Assembly (NCBI RefSeq): GCF_030718205.1 | Contig: NZ_JAUZQF010000016.1 | Span: 186,001-250,000, forward strand | From: Nonomuraea turcica | Lineage (GTDB): Bacteria; Actinomycetota; Actinomycetes; Streptosporangiales; Streptosporangiaceae | Direction of reading: 5' to 3' | DNA length: 64,000 bases | Part shown: positions 24,703 to 33,146 of the stretch, piece after piece | How positions within the stretch are numbered: the first letter of the stretch is position 1 | Layout of the letters: each line of letters begins with the position of its first letter | The notes under the pieces: generated by a model | Told to the model about the DNA's origin: nothing | What the model saw: the letters and a program-made list of their open reading frames with translations, nothing else | The model's database searches: none | Translations under genes and position numbers: made by a program

Positions 24703-25515
24703 ATGCAGCAGGTCAGGGACGTGAACGGCACGCAGCTGGCCGTGGTCAGGCCGGCCTCTGGCGGGTTCCCACGGCACAGCCACGACGAGTACGTCATCAG
24801 CACCAACCTGTGTGGCCGCGAGGCCGTGCGTCTGGACCGTGCCTCGTTCGACGTGGACCTGGACGAGGTGACCGTCTACAACCCCGGCCAGGTCCAGTCC
24901 TGCACGACGCGGACACCGGACGGGACGGCGTTCGCGTGCGTGAGCTGGTACGTGCCGCCTGCCGTGCTCAACGCCCTGACCGGCGGCGCGCCGGTGGACT
25001 TCGAGCGCCCGCTCGTCCGCTCCGCTCCCCTGCGTGCTGAGCTGCTGCGGGCGGCCAGTGACCTGCCGGGCGGCGACCCGGCGCTGATCGAGGAGCGCCT
25101 CACGGTGCTCCTGCTGCGCCTGCTGGACCTCACCGGAACGAGTGCCACCCGCCGGCGCGGCCCGGACGGCACCAGCGACCGCACCGGCGGCGGGACCGGC
25201 GACGGCAGGATCGCCGCCGTGCTCGACCGGCTCCGCGGCGATCTGTCCAACCCGCCGTCCCTGGCCGGTCTCGCCGAGGACGCCGGGATGTCCCGCGAAC
25301 ACCTCATCCGCTCGTTCACCCGGGCCACCGGCTGCCCGCCGTACGCGTGGCACCTGCAGGCGCGGCTGGCCGAGGGGCGTCGGCGGCTGCGGCGCGGCGA
25401 GCCGGTCGCCGATGTGGCCCACGCTTTGGGGTTCGCCGACCAGGCACATTTCCACCGGCACTTCACGGCCGCGTACGCCGTCACCCCCGGCCGCTACCGT
25501 CGCGTCAACATCTGA
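24703..25515 (+). CDS. AraC-family transcriptional regulator
   Basis: 270 residues. The N-terminal cupin sensor has PRHSHDEYVISTN and YNPGQVQSC. The C-terminal double HTH has LAEDAGMSREHLIRSF and a second helix pair ending GFADQAHFHRHF, then TPGRYRR. TAATCT lies 7 nt before the ATG and there is no ribosome site, so the transcript is leaderless. The LysE gene follows 38 bp downstream in the same direction and is the probable target, as in many AraC-LysE pairs. Confidence 0.9.
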   Translation: MQQVRDVNGTQLAVVRPASGGFPRHSHDEYVISTNLCGREAVRLDRASFDVDLDEVTVYNPGQVQSCTTRTPDGTAFACVSWYVPPAVLNALTGGAPVDFERPLVRSAPLRAELLRAASDLPGGDPALIEERLTVLLLRLLDLTGTSATRRRGPDGTSDRTGGGTGDGRIAAVLDRLRGDLSNPPSLAGLAEDAGMSREHLIRSFTRATGCPPYAWHLQARLAEGRRRLRRGEPVADVAHALGFADQAHFHRHFTAAYAVTPGRYRRVNI

Positions 25516-25553
25516 CAAGACGCCCCGGGGCCGTTACCGCCAGATTGAACGTC

Positions 25554-26174
25554 ATGTCCGAGATCTTCCTGCTGGCCTTCTGGGTGGGGTTGTTGTTCAA
25601 CGCGGCTCCGGGCGCGGTCTTCAGCGAGTCGCTGCGGCGGGGCGTGCGAGGCGGCTTCGGTCCGGCGTTCGCCGTGCAGGTCGGATCGCTGGCGGGTGAC
25701 GCCGTGTGGGCGCTGCTCGGTTTGGCCGGCGTGGGCGCGCTGTTCGCCGTGCCTGCTCTGCGCGTCCCGCTGACGCTGGCCGGGTGCCTGCTGCTGGGCT
25801 GGCTCGGGGTGACGGCCCTGCGGGAGGCCGCCTTCCCACCTCCCGAGGCGGCCGCCAGCACCCCGTCACGACGGGGTGCGCTCTCGGTCGGCGCGGCCAT
25901 GTCGCTCGGCAACCCCTGGAACGTCGTCTATTGGTCGGGGGCGGCCGGCGCGGTCAGCTCCGTCCTGGGGCGGGATGCGGGCGTGAGCGGCCTCGCCGTC
26001 TTCTTCACCGGTTTCATGACCTCCTCTCTGGCCTGGTGCTTCGTCTCCGCGGGCCTCATCGCCCTGCTCCGCAGAGCGCTGCCGCCCCTGGCGGTACGCC
26101 TTCTGGAGGCGGCCTGCGGGCTGTCCCTGATCGTCTTCGCCGCCCTGCTCGCCGCCCGCCTGGCCCCGCTCTGA
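25554..26174 (+). CDS. LysE/RhtB-family amino-acid or metabolite exporter
   Basis: 206 residues with six hydrophobic helices. The family motif after helix 1 is NAAPGAVFSESLRRG, and GNPWNVVYWSGA is the conserved middle signature. These proteins export amino acids or small metabolites across the plasma membrane. It sits 38 bp after the AraC gene and ends 9 bp before the convergent monooxygenase gene, with no hairpin between. Confidence 0.87.
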   Translation: MSEIFLLAFWVGLLFNAAPGAVFSESLRRGVRGGFGPAFAVQVGSLAGDAVWALLGLAGVGALFAVPALRVPLTLAGCLLLGWLGVTALREAAFPPPEAAASTPSRRGALSVGAAMSLGNPWNVVYWSGAAGAVSSVLGRDAGVSGLAVFFTGFMTSSLAWCFVSAGLIALLRRALPPLAVRLLEAACGLSLIVFAALLAARLAPL

Positions 26175-26183
26175 CGGGGCCCG

Positions 26184-27305
26184 TCACGTGCTTCCGCCGA
26201 CGAGCGGCGAGCGGACCAGCACGTTTCTGGTCCACATCCCGAGGCGGTTTTTCGGCACCATCATCCGCACGTTGGGCCCGATCCGTTGCTTGCTCCTGAC
26301 CAGCCCTCTGTGCCCTTCCTGGTAGTGCCGGAATGCCGCCGTGTGATCGGGCGCGTTCGCGAGCGCCTCCGCGAGCCGGTACGCCCCCACGATCGCCAGC
26401 TCCGCTCCCGCCCCCGAGGCCGGCGCCGCGCAGTGGGCGGCATCGCCGACGAGCGCCACCCGTCCCGACGACCACGACGGCATGCGTACCTGGCTCAACG
26501 CGTCGAAGTAGAAATCGGGATCGTCGAGCGCCGTGGCCAGCAGCTCGCGCACCCGCCACGAGGTCTCGTGCCCGAACGCCTCCCGCACCAGCCGCTTGTG
26601 CTCCCCGACGTCGCGGTGGTCGTAGGCCAGCGGCCCCGACCGGAACATGAAGTACGCCATGGCCTGCGCGTGGTTGCCCGATCGGTAAATGCCCGCCATC
26701 TTCCCCGGCAGGTTGTACATCGTCACGTGACGGTCCTCCCCCAGCACCGCGTCCGTCTTGGCGAAGGCGAAGTAGTGCCCCATGTGCCGGACGAACCCGC
26801 TCTCGGGCCCGAAGGCCAGCCGCCGCACCGTGGAGTGCAGCCCATCCGCGCCTACCACCAGGTCGAACCGCCTGCTCACGCCCCTGTCGAAGGACACCGT
26901 CACCCCGTCGTCGTCCTGCTCGATGCCCTGGACAGCGGTGCCGAAGAGGTGCTCGACACCCGATCCCCCCGCCTTGTGGAGCAGCCTCACCAGGTCGCCG
27001 CGCATGATCTCGACCTCGCCGCCCCCGCTCTGCAGGCGTCGCATGTCGATGCGGGCCACGGCCCGGTCGTCGGCGTCGACGAACTTGATGCCCCGCACGT
27101 CCGCCGCCGCCTCCCGGACCCGTGGCATGATCCCCATCCGCTCGGCCACCGCCATCGCCTCGTCCCGCAGGTCGACGCCGTTCCCGCCCATGCGCAGCTC
27201 CGGGGCTCGCTCGACCAGGGTGGGCCGCAGCCCGTGCCTGGCCAGCCAGTGCGCCAGCGTCGTCCCCGCGATGCTCGCCCCTGCGATCAGAATTCGCCCG
27301 TTCAT
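26184..27305 (-). CDS. FAD-dependent aromatic monooxygenase (PHBH/RdmE type)
   Basis: 373 residues. GXGXXG-like ILIAGASIAGTTLAHWL binds the FAD ADP moiety, LVVGADGLHSTVR is the DG motif for FAD/NADPH, and VALVGDAAHCAAPASGAGAELAIVGA is the GD motif. This matches group A flavoprotein hydroxylases that act on phenols or polyketides, or inactivate antibiotics such as tetracycline or rifamycin. Of two adjacent ATGs, the second (27305) is better placed from GGGAGG. Divergent from a TetR gene, with an operator between. Confidence 0.9.
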   Translation of the reverse strand: MNGRILIAGASIAGTTLAHWLARHGLRPTLVERAPELRMGGNGVDLRDEAMAVAERMGIMPRVREAAADVRGIKFVDADDRAVARIDMRRLQSGGGEVEIMRGDLVRLLHKAGGSGVEHLFGTAVQGIEQDDDGVTVSFDRGVSRRFDLVVGADGLHSTVRRLAFGPESGFVRHMGHYFAFAKTDAVLGEDRHVTMYNLPGKMAGIYRSGNHAQAMAYFMFRSGPLAYDHRDVGEHKRLVREAFGHETSWRVRELLATALDDPDFYFDALSQVRMPSWSSGRVALVGDAAHCAAPASGAGAELAIVGAYRLAEALANAPDHTAAFRHYQEGHRGLVRSKQRIGPNVRMMVPKNRLGMWTRNVLVRSPLVGGST

Positions 27306-27314
27306 CATGCCTCC

Positions 27315-27329
27315 CTGACCATCGGTCAG
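27315..27329. promoter_or_regulatory. TetR operator dyad
   Basis: CTGACC-ATC-GGTCAG, a perfect 6-bp dyad with 3-bp spacer, 10 bp upstream of the monooxygenase start and facing the divergent TetR gene. The half-site differs from that at 12940, as expected for a related but distinct repressor. Confidence 0.6.
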
Positions 27330-27382
27330 TGGCCTACTCTAGGCTCCAGACCCCGGGTCAGGCAACGCGTAGAATCGGCGGC

Positions 27383-28105
27383 GTGACGGACGACACCCGC
27401 TCGCGCATCCTCCAGGTGGCGCTCGACCTGTTCGCCGCGCGCGGCTACCACGCCACCTCGATCCGCGAGATCGCCGAGCGCCTGGAGCTGACCAAGACCG
27501 CGGTTCTCTACCATTTCCCCAGCAAGGGCGCCATCATCGCGGCGCTGGCCGAGCCGATGCTGGCCGACATGCAGGCGGCGCTGGACGCGGCCGGCCGCCT
27601 GCCGGCCGGCGACGAGCCCCGGCGGCGGTGGGCCGTCATCGAGGGCCTGCTGGATGTGTGGCTGGCCCACCGTTACCTGCTCAGGCTGCAACTGAGGGAC
27701 CTGGCGCTGGCCTCCGAGGAGCCTGTCTTCGAGCGTTTTCGAGACGCCGCGGTCCTGGCCGAGCATCTCATCGCCGGGCCGCTCGCGGATCACGTGGCGC
27801 GGATCCGGGCGGTGCAGGCGTTCGCCATGCTCAGCGACCCCGTCGTGATGTTCGCGGACCTGCCCGCCGACCTGCTGCGACCCGCCGTGCTGTCAGGGGT
27901 GGAACGGCTGCTGGAAGAGCCGGCCCCGAGCCGCGCCGCACCGCGGCCGGTGGGACGCCGGCGCGGCCGGCCGGGCGCGCTGAGCCCGGAGGCGGTCGAG
28001 ACGGCGCGTCGCATGCACGCCTCCGGCCGGCACACCGCCGCCGAGATCGCCCGCACGCTCGGCGTGTCCCGCGCGACGCTCTACCGGCACCTTTCCGGGC
28101 CTTAA
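27383..28105 (+). CDS. TetR-family repressor with extra C-terminal Hin-type HTH
   Basis: 240 residues. TetR HTH SIREIAERLELTKTAVLYHF, a ligand-binding core with DPVVMFADLPADLLRP, then RRRGRPGALSPEAVETARRM and a second HTH ending GVSRATLYRHL. It is homologous over its whole length to the TetR at 12119-12871, including the core motif (DPVVLFHDVPADRLRH there). GTG 27383 is preceded at 7 nt by TAGAAT, so it is leaderless. It should repress the divergent FAD monooxygenase. Confidence 0.88.
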   Translation: MTDDTRSRILQVALDLFAARGYHATSIREIAERLELTKTAVLYHFPSKGAIIAALAEPMLADMQAALDAAGRLPAGDEPRRRWAVIEGLLDVWLAHRYLLRLQLRDLALASEEPVFERFRDAAVLAEHLIAGPLADHVARIRAVQAFAMLSDPVVMFADLPADLLRPAVLSGVERLLEEPAPSRAAPRPVGRRRGRPGALSPEAVETARRMHASGRHTAAEIARTLGVSRATLYRHLSGP

Positions 28106-28197
28106 TTTCGAGACGCAATATGCGACATTTTCAAGACACTGATCGGCACAGGCCTTCCGGGCGCCTCAGATGATCGCGAGCCGCGGGGTTCCGCCTT

Positions 28198-29175
28198 TCA
28201 CCGGGAGGCGAAGGCGTCCAGCGCCGCGAAGATCTCTTTCCGCATCGTCTCGCTGCCGGTGTGTCCGGAGTCGTCCACCACGACCAGCCGGGCGTCGGGC
28301 CACGCCTGGGCCAGGTGCCACGCCGTGTCGACCGGCCCGCCCAGGTCCAGGCGGCCGTGGATGAGCACGCCGGGGATCCCGGCCAGCCGCCCGGCCTCGC
28401 GCAGCAACACGCCCTCCTCCAGCCAGGCGCCGTTGGAGAAGTAATGCGAGCAGATCCGCGTCATGGCCGTGACGGCCTCGTCGGGCCGGTCGCTGTAGGC
28501 GTTCGGCTTGCCGTTGGTCTCCAGGGAGATCACCGTGTCCTCCCAGGTGACCCAGTCGCGGGCGGCCTTCGCACGGACGGCGGGGTCCGGGTCGGCCAGG
28601 AGCCGCGAGTACGCCGCCAGCAACGCGAAGGTGTCGCCGTCGCGGTCGGCCTCCGGCACGCCCTGCCGGAACCGCTCCCATTCCTCGGGGAAGAACCTGC
28701 CGACGCCTCGGTAGAGCCAGTCGATCTCGAAGCGGCGCGTGGTCGTCACAGCGGGGATGACGATCTCCGACACACGCTCGGGATGCGCCTGCGCGTAGGC
28801 CAGGATCAGCGTCGAGCCCCACGAGCCGCCGTACAGCAGCCATTTGCCGATGCCGAGGTGCTCGCGCAGCACCTCCATGTCGGCGATCAGGTGGTGCGTG
28901 GTGTTGGCGCTCAGGTCGGTCGCCGGGTCGCTGGCGTGCGGCCGGCTGCGGCCGCAGTTGCGCTGGTCGAACAGGACGATCCGATAACGCTCCGGGTCGA
29001 ACGTCTTCCGCACGCCGACCGAGCAGCCCGAGCCCGGCCCGCCGTGCACGACGAGCGCGGGCTTGCCCTCGGGGTTGCCGCAGACCTCCCAGTAGACGAG
29101 GTTGCCGTCGCCGACGTCGAGCATGCCGTGGTCGTAGGGCTCAATCGGGGGATACAAGCGGACGGCTCCTCTCAC
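28198..29175 (-). CDS. pip: Prolyl iminopeptidase (peptidase S33)
   Basis: 325 residues. LVVHGGPGSGC is the oxyanion motif and DQRNCGRSRPH follows, as in all Pip enzymes. GGSWGSTLILAYAQ is the Ser nucleophile elbow, and the acid and base sit in GRLDLGGPV and DDSGHTGSE. It releases N-terminal proline from peptides in the cytoplasm. The GTG at 29175 gives the longest form. A TTG five codons downstream, at the LYPP position, has AGGAG at a better distance and could be the true start. Confidence 0.93.
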   Translation of the reverse strand: MRGAVRLYPPIEPYDHGMLDVGDGNLVYWEVCGNPEGKPALVVHGGPGSGCSVGVRKTFDPERYRIVLFDQRNCGRSRPHASDPATDLSANTTHHLIADMEVLREHLGIGKWLLYGGSWGSTLILAYAQAHPERVSEIVIPAVTTTRRFEIDWLYRGVGRFFPEEWERFRQGVPEADRDGDTFALLAAYSRLLADPDPAVRAKAARDWVTWEDTVISLETNGKPNAYSDRPDEAVTAMTRICSHYFSNGAWLEEGVLLREAGRLAGIPGVLIHGRLDLGGPVDTAWHLAQAWPDARLVVVDDSGHTGSETMRKEIFAALDAFASR

Positions 29176-29203
29176 CGATGTAACAGTGCTTATATATTAG
29201 CCG

Positions 29204-29760
29204 TCACTCGAGCGACTTGAGCTCCTCCACGTATTCCTTGATGGGCTTCAGCCCGACGTCCGCGCGCCGCTCGTCCACCTCCGCCTCGTTCTCGATCGGG
29301 GTGCGGGGGCGCCAGTTTCCCTGCGGATCGGTCTCCCACTGCGTGCCGTACACCTGCGGCTTCTTCTCCGCCACCCGCACCCGATCCACGAGATAGGCCA
29401 GGTCGGAGGGATCCGCCTCGTCCTTCTCCACGGCCTGGCGCATCAGCTCCAGGCCGCGGCGCTGCAGGTCGAGGTCGCGGTCGGCGTGCTGGATCAGCGC
29501 CCAGGCGGCGTGCGCGCCGTCCTTGCCACCATCGAGTGGCCCGGCCAGCCGTGCGCGTCGAGGATCTGGCGCATGCGGTCGGTGTTGGCCTTCTCCACCC
29601 GGTTCCAGTCCTCCTCGGTCGCCTCCAGGGTCCGGACCTCCTGGTCGACCTTCAACATCTGCAGCAACTCGGTGCGTAACGTGGGATTGGACGGCGGGTC
29701 GTCGCCGCAGGCCGCGACCGCCATGAGGACGGCGAGGGCACACACCACCAGTGCACGCAT
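29204..29760 (-). pseudogene. DUF6624-like lipoprotein gene with a one-base frameshift
   Basis: The first part, from ATG 29760, encodes a lipoprotein signal ending VAAC (lipobox Cys), then LLQMLKVDQEVRTLE and DAHGWPGHSMV. The second part, in another frame, continues GKDGAHAAWALIQHADRDLDLQ. Restoring one G in the GTGGCAAGG run near 29524 joins them into a protein of about 186 residues of DUF6624 type. It is a very recent mutation or a sequencing indel. It sits between the protease-like gene and pip, all co-directional. Confidence 0.75.
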
Positions 29761-29789
29761 GTCGGCTCCTCCCGCGAGGCGGCTGAGGG

Positions 29790-30572
29790 TCAGGCCACCT
29801 CGGACGACGGGGCGGTCCAGGTGTTGCAGGCGCCAGGATCGCCCGTGGCGAACCCCCGCTTGATCCACATCTTGATGGTGGACGCCTTGCCGTACCAACG
29901 CTCGTCGCCGGGCTCGTCACCCACGAAGAGGTCCAGCAATTCGTCCCAGTCGTCCGTCGTCCTGTTGCCGATCGGCCACACGCTCTTTATGAAGGCGCCA
30001 CCGAGACATTCGGTCTGCAGGCTCTCGCGGCGCTCCTGCTCGTAGTATTCCGCCTTCTTGCCGTGGCGTAATTTGTCGATGGCGGTGGCGATGCCGACCT
30101 GTTTCTGGACGTGGTAGCCGTACATGGAGGCCGCCGTATCGAACAGCCACAAGTCGTAGGGGTCGTCGAGCCATCCCTTGCCGAGCTGGAAGACCAGCGT
30201 GCCATTACGGCCGCAGTACCACGCCTGGGAATCCTCTTTTCCTACGTCGAAGCCGCAGTAGTTCTTGGGAATCCGATCCATGTGCCGGACCTTGACCTTC
30301 TCGTAACGCATGCCGGCGTTCCACAGGTGTTGCTCCCACGTGTCTTCCAAACAGGCGATGACCGCGTTCAGATAGGCGCGGGCGAGCTTGCGATTGTTGC
30401 GCTTGATCGGCGGCTCCTCGCACGTGGTCATGGGCAGCGCGCCCATGTCATAGAGAGAGTTTTTGGTGAGTTTGGGGTCTTTCACCGGATACGCGGCCGC
30501 CGCGGTGGGGGCCGCGACCGCAATGGACGCCGTCAGGACGCACGCCAGCGCCGCACTCTTCAGGAGTTTCAC
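29790..30572 (-). CDS. Secreted neutral zinc metallopeptidase homologue lacking the HExxH site
   Basis: 260 residues. Signal peptide at 1-27 ending AAAA. The body matches secreted YpfJ-type neutral zinc metallopeptidases: NYCGFDVG, AWYCGRNGTLVF, and a later TECLGGAF corresponding to the ADCLAG motif. The helix that should read HEYGHHVQ reads S149-M-Y-G-Y153-HVQ, so both zinc histidines and the catalytic Glu are gone. Six cysteines in the mature part suggest disulfides. TATTCT 7 nt before the GTG implies a leaderless mRNA. Probably a non-catalytic binding or inhibitory protein. Confidence 0.7.
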   Translation of the reverse strand: MKLLKSAALACVLTASIAVAAPTAAAAYPVKDPKLTKNSLYDMGALPMTTCEEPPIKRNNRKLARAYLNAVIACLEDTWEQHLWNAGMRYEKVKVRHMDRIPKNYCGFDVGKEDSQAWYCGRNGTLVFQLGKGWLDDPYDLWLFDTAASMYGYHVQKQVGIATAIDKLRHGKKAEYYEQERRESLQTECLGGAFIKSVWPIGNRTTDDWDELLDLFVGDEPGDERWYGKASTIKMWIKRGFATGDPGACNTWTAPSSEVA

Positions 30573-30647
30573 AATGCGGAGAATAGGGTCGTGGCGATAA
30601 AGAGTGCCAGCACTAATTTCCTGTGGTCGCCGAGAGAAGGGTCCTGA

Positions 30648-31709
30648 ATGAGCACGCCATCTCCCACGTCCGCCCGGGCGGACGTCCACGTGAGCTACCA
30701 CCAGATGCTCGTGACGGACGGATCGGGCGCGGACCACCCCACCGGCGTCTCCGGCGTCCCCAACGGCCTGACGGCGTCGGCCCCCGGTGCTGCCGTGATC
30801 CTGACCGGCATCCATACCGGAGCCGTGGACGTCACCGTCCAGCTCACCGACGCGCCTCCTGCCGTCACGGCCGAGGGATGGGACGAGGTGGAGGAGGTGG
30901 AGCTGATCACCTTCACCGGCGAGATGCGGGTGTCCGGCATGATGATGGGGGCGCCTGAGGCGCTCCCCAACCTCACCCCGCTGGGGCCGGGTCGCTACGG
31001 CATGCGCGTGCACGCCCGTAGCCGCGACCTCCATCCCGCCGCCGTGCCGGACGTGCCGTTCGAGTTCTACCTGGTCACGGTCTGGCCCATCGAGGTGGGG
31101 CCGGAGGCCTGCGCCAAGCTCGGCGTGGGCGTCGCCGAAGAGCTGGGCCTGCCGGACAAGAGCAGCGAGATCCGGCGCTGGGCCAGGGAGCACGCTCGGC
31201 CGGAGCACCAGCCGGGACGCCCCGCCCGGGAGATCCAGCCTCCCCTGCCGCCCACTCCCGTACGAGGGGTGGCCAGGGCATCGTTGCATAGGTTACGCAT
31301 CACCAACCCCTACCAGCCTCCTGCCGCCGAGCCGGCGTTGCCCGAGGGCCTGGTCGCCGCCGCGCCCGACGCGGTCGTCATCAGGACGCTCAGGGACCGG
31401 TCAGTGGTGGGGGTGCACGTGCGGTGGGAGCAGTCCGGGGCTCGCATGCCCCCCTCGAGCTGGGAGCAGACCGAGGAGATCGAGTTCGTCACGACCACCG
31501 GGATCATGCGGGTCGAGGGCATGTCGGACGACCACGGCGAGGAGCCGCCTAACCTGACCTACCAGGGCGTCGGCCGCTACGGCCTGCGCGTTTACGGCCG
31601 TTCTCGCAAGGGCGAGCGGCCGTCGAACCGGCCCGGCGAGTCATACCTGCTCGTGGTCTGGCCGATCGCGCTGGGCGCCGGGGCGCGAACTGTCGGTGCC
31701 GGGTTCTAG
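30648..31709 (+). CDS. Hypothetical protein with two tandem copies of one domain
   Basis: 353 residues. Residues about 8-150 and 225-345 are copies of the same unit: WDEVEEVELITFTGEMRV / WEQTEEIEFVTTTGIMRV, then PNLTPLGPGRYGMRVHARSR / PNLTYQGVGRYGLRVYGRSR, each ending in YLVTVWPI / YLLVVWPI. The linker between is rich in Pro and Arg. No signal peptide or membrane segment. Similar single units occur in actinobacteria as stand-alone hypotheticals. Divergent from the secreted protease-like gene. Function unknown. Confidence 0.7.
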   Translation: MSTPSPTSARADVHVSYHQMLVTDGSGADHPTGVSGVPNGLTASAPGAAVILTGIHTGAVDVTVQLTDAPPAVTAEGWDEVEEVELITFTGEMRVSGMMMGAPEALPNLTPLGPGRYGMRVHARSRDLHPAAVPDVPFEFYLVTVWPIEVGPEACAKLGVGVAEELGLPDKSSEIRRWAREHARPEHQPGRPAREIQPPLPPTPVRGVARASLHRLRITNPYQPPAAEPALPEGLVAAAPDAVVIRTLRDRSVVGVHVRWEQSGARMPPSSWEQTEEIEFVTTTGIMRVEGMSDDHGEEPPNLTYQGVGRYGLRVYGRSRKGERPSNRPGESYLLVVWPIALGAGARTVGAGF

Positions 31710-31719
31710 GGTGCCTGGT

Positions 31720-32133
31720 ATGGCAGGCGGTTGTACGGATGCGGACGTCGAGCGGGTGCGCGGACGGCTGGCCAAGCTGGCCGGTGGGCTGCCCGGGGTT
31801 GTCGACGAGGATTCCTTCGGGCACGTCGGGTTCATGGTGGGGCGCAAGCGGATCGCGTGGTTGCTCATCGACCACCACGGCGACGGTCGGCTGACGCTCG
31901 CCGTGAAGGCGCCGCCGGGCGAGCTGGAGACGCTGATGGCCGCCGACCCGGCACGCTACTTCCGCCCCGCCTACGTCAAGTCGTGGGTCGGCGTCGAGCT
32001 GCTCGAGGTCGAGCCCGACTGGGCGGAGATCGGCGCGCTGCTGGAGCAGGCGTGGCGGATGACGGCGGGCAAGCGAGCCGTGGCGGCATACGACGCCGAG
32101 CATTCCGGCCGGGGTCAGGCGCACGGCCCCTGA
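31720..32133 (+). CDS. MmcQ/YjbR family DNA-binding-fold protein
   Basis: 137 residues. GLPGVVDEDSFGHVGFMVGRKRIAWL and the end signature YVKSWVGVEL...LLEQAWRM identify the YjbR double-wing fold. Members are small cytoplasmic proteins of unclear role. TAGGGT is 7 nt before the ATG; the gene begins only 10 bp after the previous stop yet seems to have its own leaderless promoter. Confidence 0.8.
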   Translation: MAGGCTDADVERVRGRLAKLAGGLPGVVDEDSFGHVGFMVGRKRIAWLLIDHHGDGRLTLAVKAPPGELETLMAADPARYFRPAYVKSWVGVELLEVEPDWAEIGALLEQAWRMTAGKRAVAAYDAEHSGRGQAHGP

Positions 32134-32235
32134 CCCGGGCCGCGGCCGGCTTCGCTCGGGTCCTCAAAGCGAGCAATATGCACAAACCATCACAGAAACC
32201 GGCGAACTCCCGAAGCGCGGCGTACCCTCGCGAAT

Positions 32236-32541
32236 GTGACCCCCCTTCAGCACCCGCTGTCCCCGGCGCACGCCCCGGTCGGCGCTGCCGTCGAGGCTCG
32301 CACGCACTTAGCCACCGGACTCGCCGCACCCGCGCCCAGCGCCCCCCAGCCGCCCCCCGCACCCCGGCCCAGCGACACCCGCCCTGCCCTCACATCTCGG
32401 CCCGACAACGCCCCGCCTGCCCCCGCGCCGCTATCCGACGACACTCCGCCTGCCCTCGCCCCGTTACCCGGCAACGCCCTGCCTGCCCTCGCGCCGTTGC
32501 CCGGCGACGCCCCTCCTCCGCGTGCGCGGAGCGACGTATGA
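32236..32541 (+). CDS. Proline/alanine-rich repeat ORF, coupled to next gene
   Basis: 101 residues, almost half Pro and Ala. The second half repeats units of the kind PALAPLPGNA / PALAPLPGDA. It begins at a GTG with TACCCT 7 nt upstream, and its stop overlaps the next start as ATGA (32538-32541), both of which favour real translation. No signal or membrane helix. It may be the disordered N-terminal partner of the downstream protein. Low complexity means that homology cannot be judged. Confidence 0.45.
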   Translation: MTPLQHPLSPAHAPVGAAVEARTHLATGLAAPAPSAPQPPPAPRPSDTRPALTSRPDNAPPAPAPLSDDTPPALAPLPGNALPALAPLPGDAPPPRARSDV

Positions 32542-33128
32542 CGGGCCTGGGCCCGCGGGTGGTTCTGGTGCCCGACCTGGGCGAGGACCTGGCCCGCGCG
32601 ATCGAGGAGTTGGAGCGACTGCTCCTGACGTTGAAGGCCGCCGAGGACGACGGCGCCACCCTGCCCGGCCCTCTGGCGAACGGCGCCGCGCTGACCGCAC
32701 TGCGCAGGCTGTGGCGAGCGCTCGCACCCACACAGGGACAGCGCGCAGCGGCCGCCAGGCTGGCGGGCCGGCTGTACGCGCCGGGCGGCCGGACCGAGCA
32801 CGTCCCGCTGCGCCTAGTGGACGTCGACCCGATCGACGTCGCGACGCTGTCGGCCGCCGCCGCCGCGCTGGGCAGGGGCGTGGCGAGCCCCGGCGTAGTA
32901 CGCGACGCCCTGGAGGCCGGCGGCGCCAACGGCTCGAGCACGGACATCGTCGCCGCCGCGGCCGGCATCAGCGGTCTGCTGGACCTGGCCGACACGGCCG
33001 AGTCCATCGTGCTGCGCGAGCGCCTGGCCGCCGCCGGCCCTGGCGCCGACGTCGTGCTCACGCCGGCGGTCGAGGATGCGTACCAGGCGACGGCGGACCG
33101 CCTCAACGCGATGTGGCCCCGCCGATAG
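32538..33128 (+). CDS. Hypothetical helical protein
   Basis: 196 residues, starting MTGLGPRVVLVPDLGEDLARAIEELERLL. Rich in Ala, Leu, Arg, with GRLYAPGGRTEHVPL in the middle and no recognisable catalytic motif. Likely soluble. Its ATG lies in the stop codon of the Pro-rich ORF, so the two are probably translated together. Its 3' end is 18 bp from the convergent NUDIX gene. Confidence 0.6.
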   Translation: MTGLGPRVVLVPDLGEDLARAIEELERLLLTLKAAEDDGATLPGPLANGAALTALRRLWRALAPTQGQRAAAARLAGRLYAPGGRTEHVPLRLVDVDPIDVATLSAAAAALGRGVASPGVVRDALEAGGANGSSTDIVAAAAGISGLLDLADTAESIVLRERLAAAGPGADVVLTPAVEDAYQATADRLNAMWPRR

Positions 33129-33146
33129 CGCCTGGGAACGCGACGC

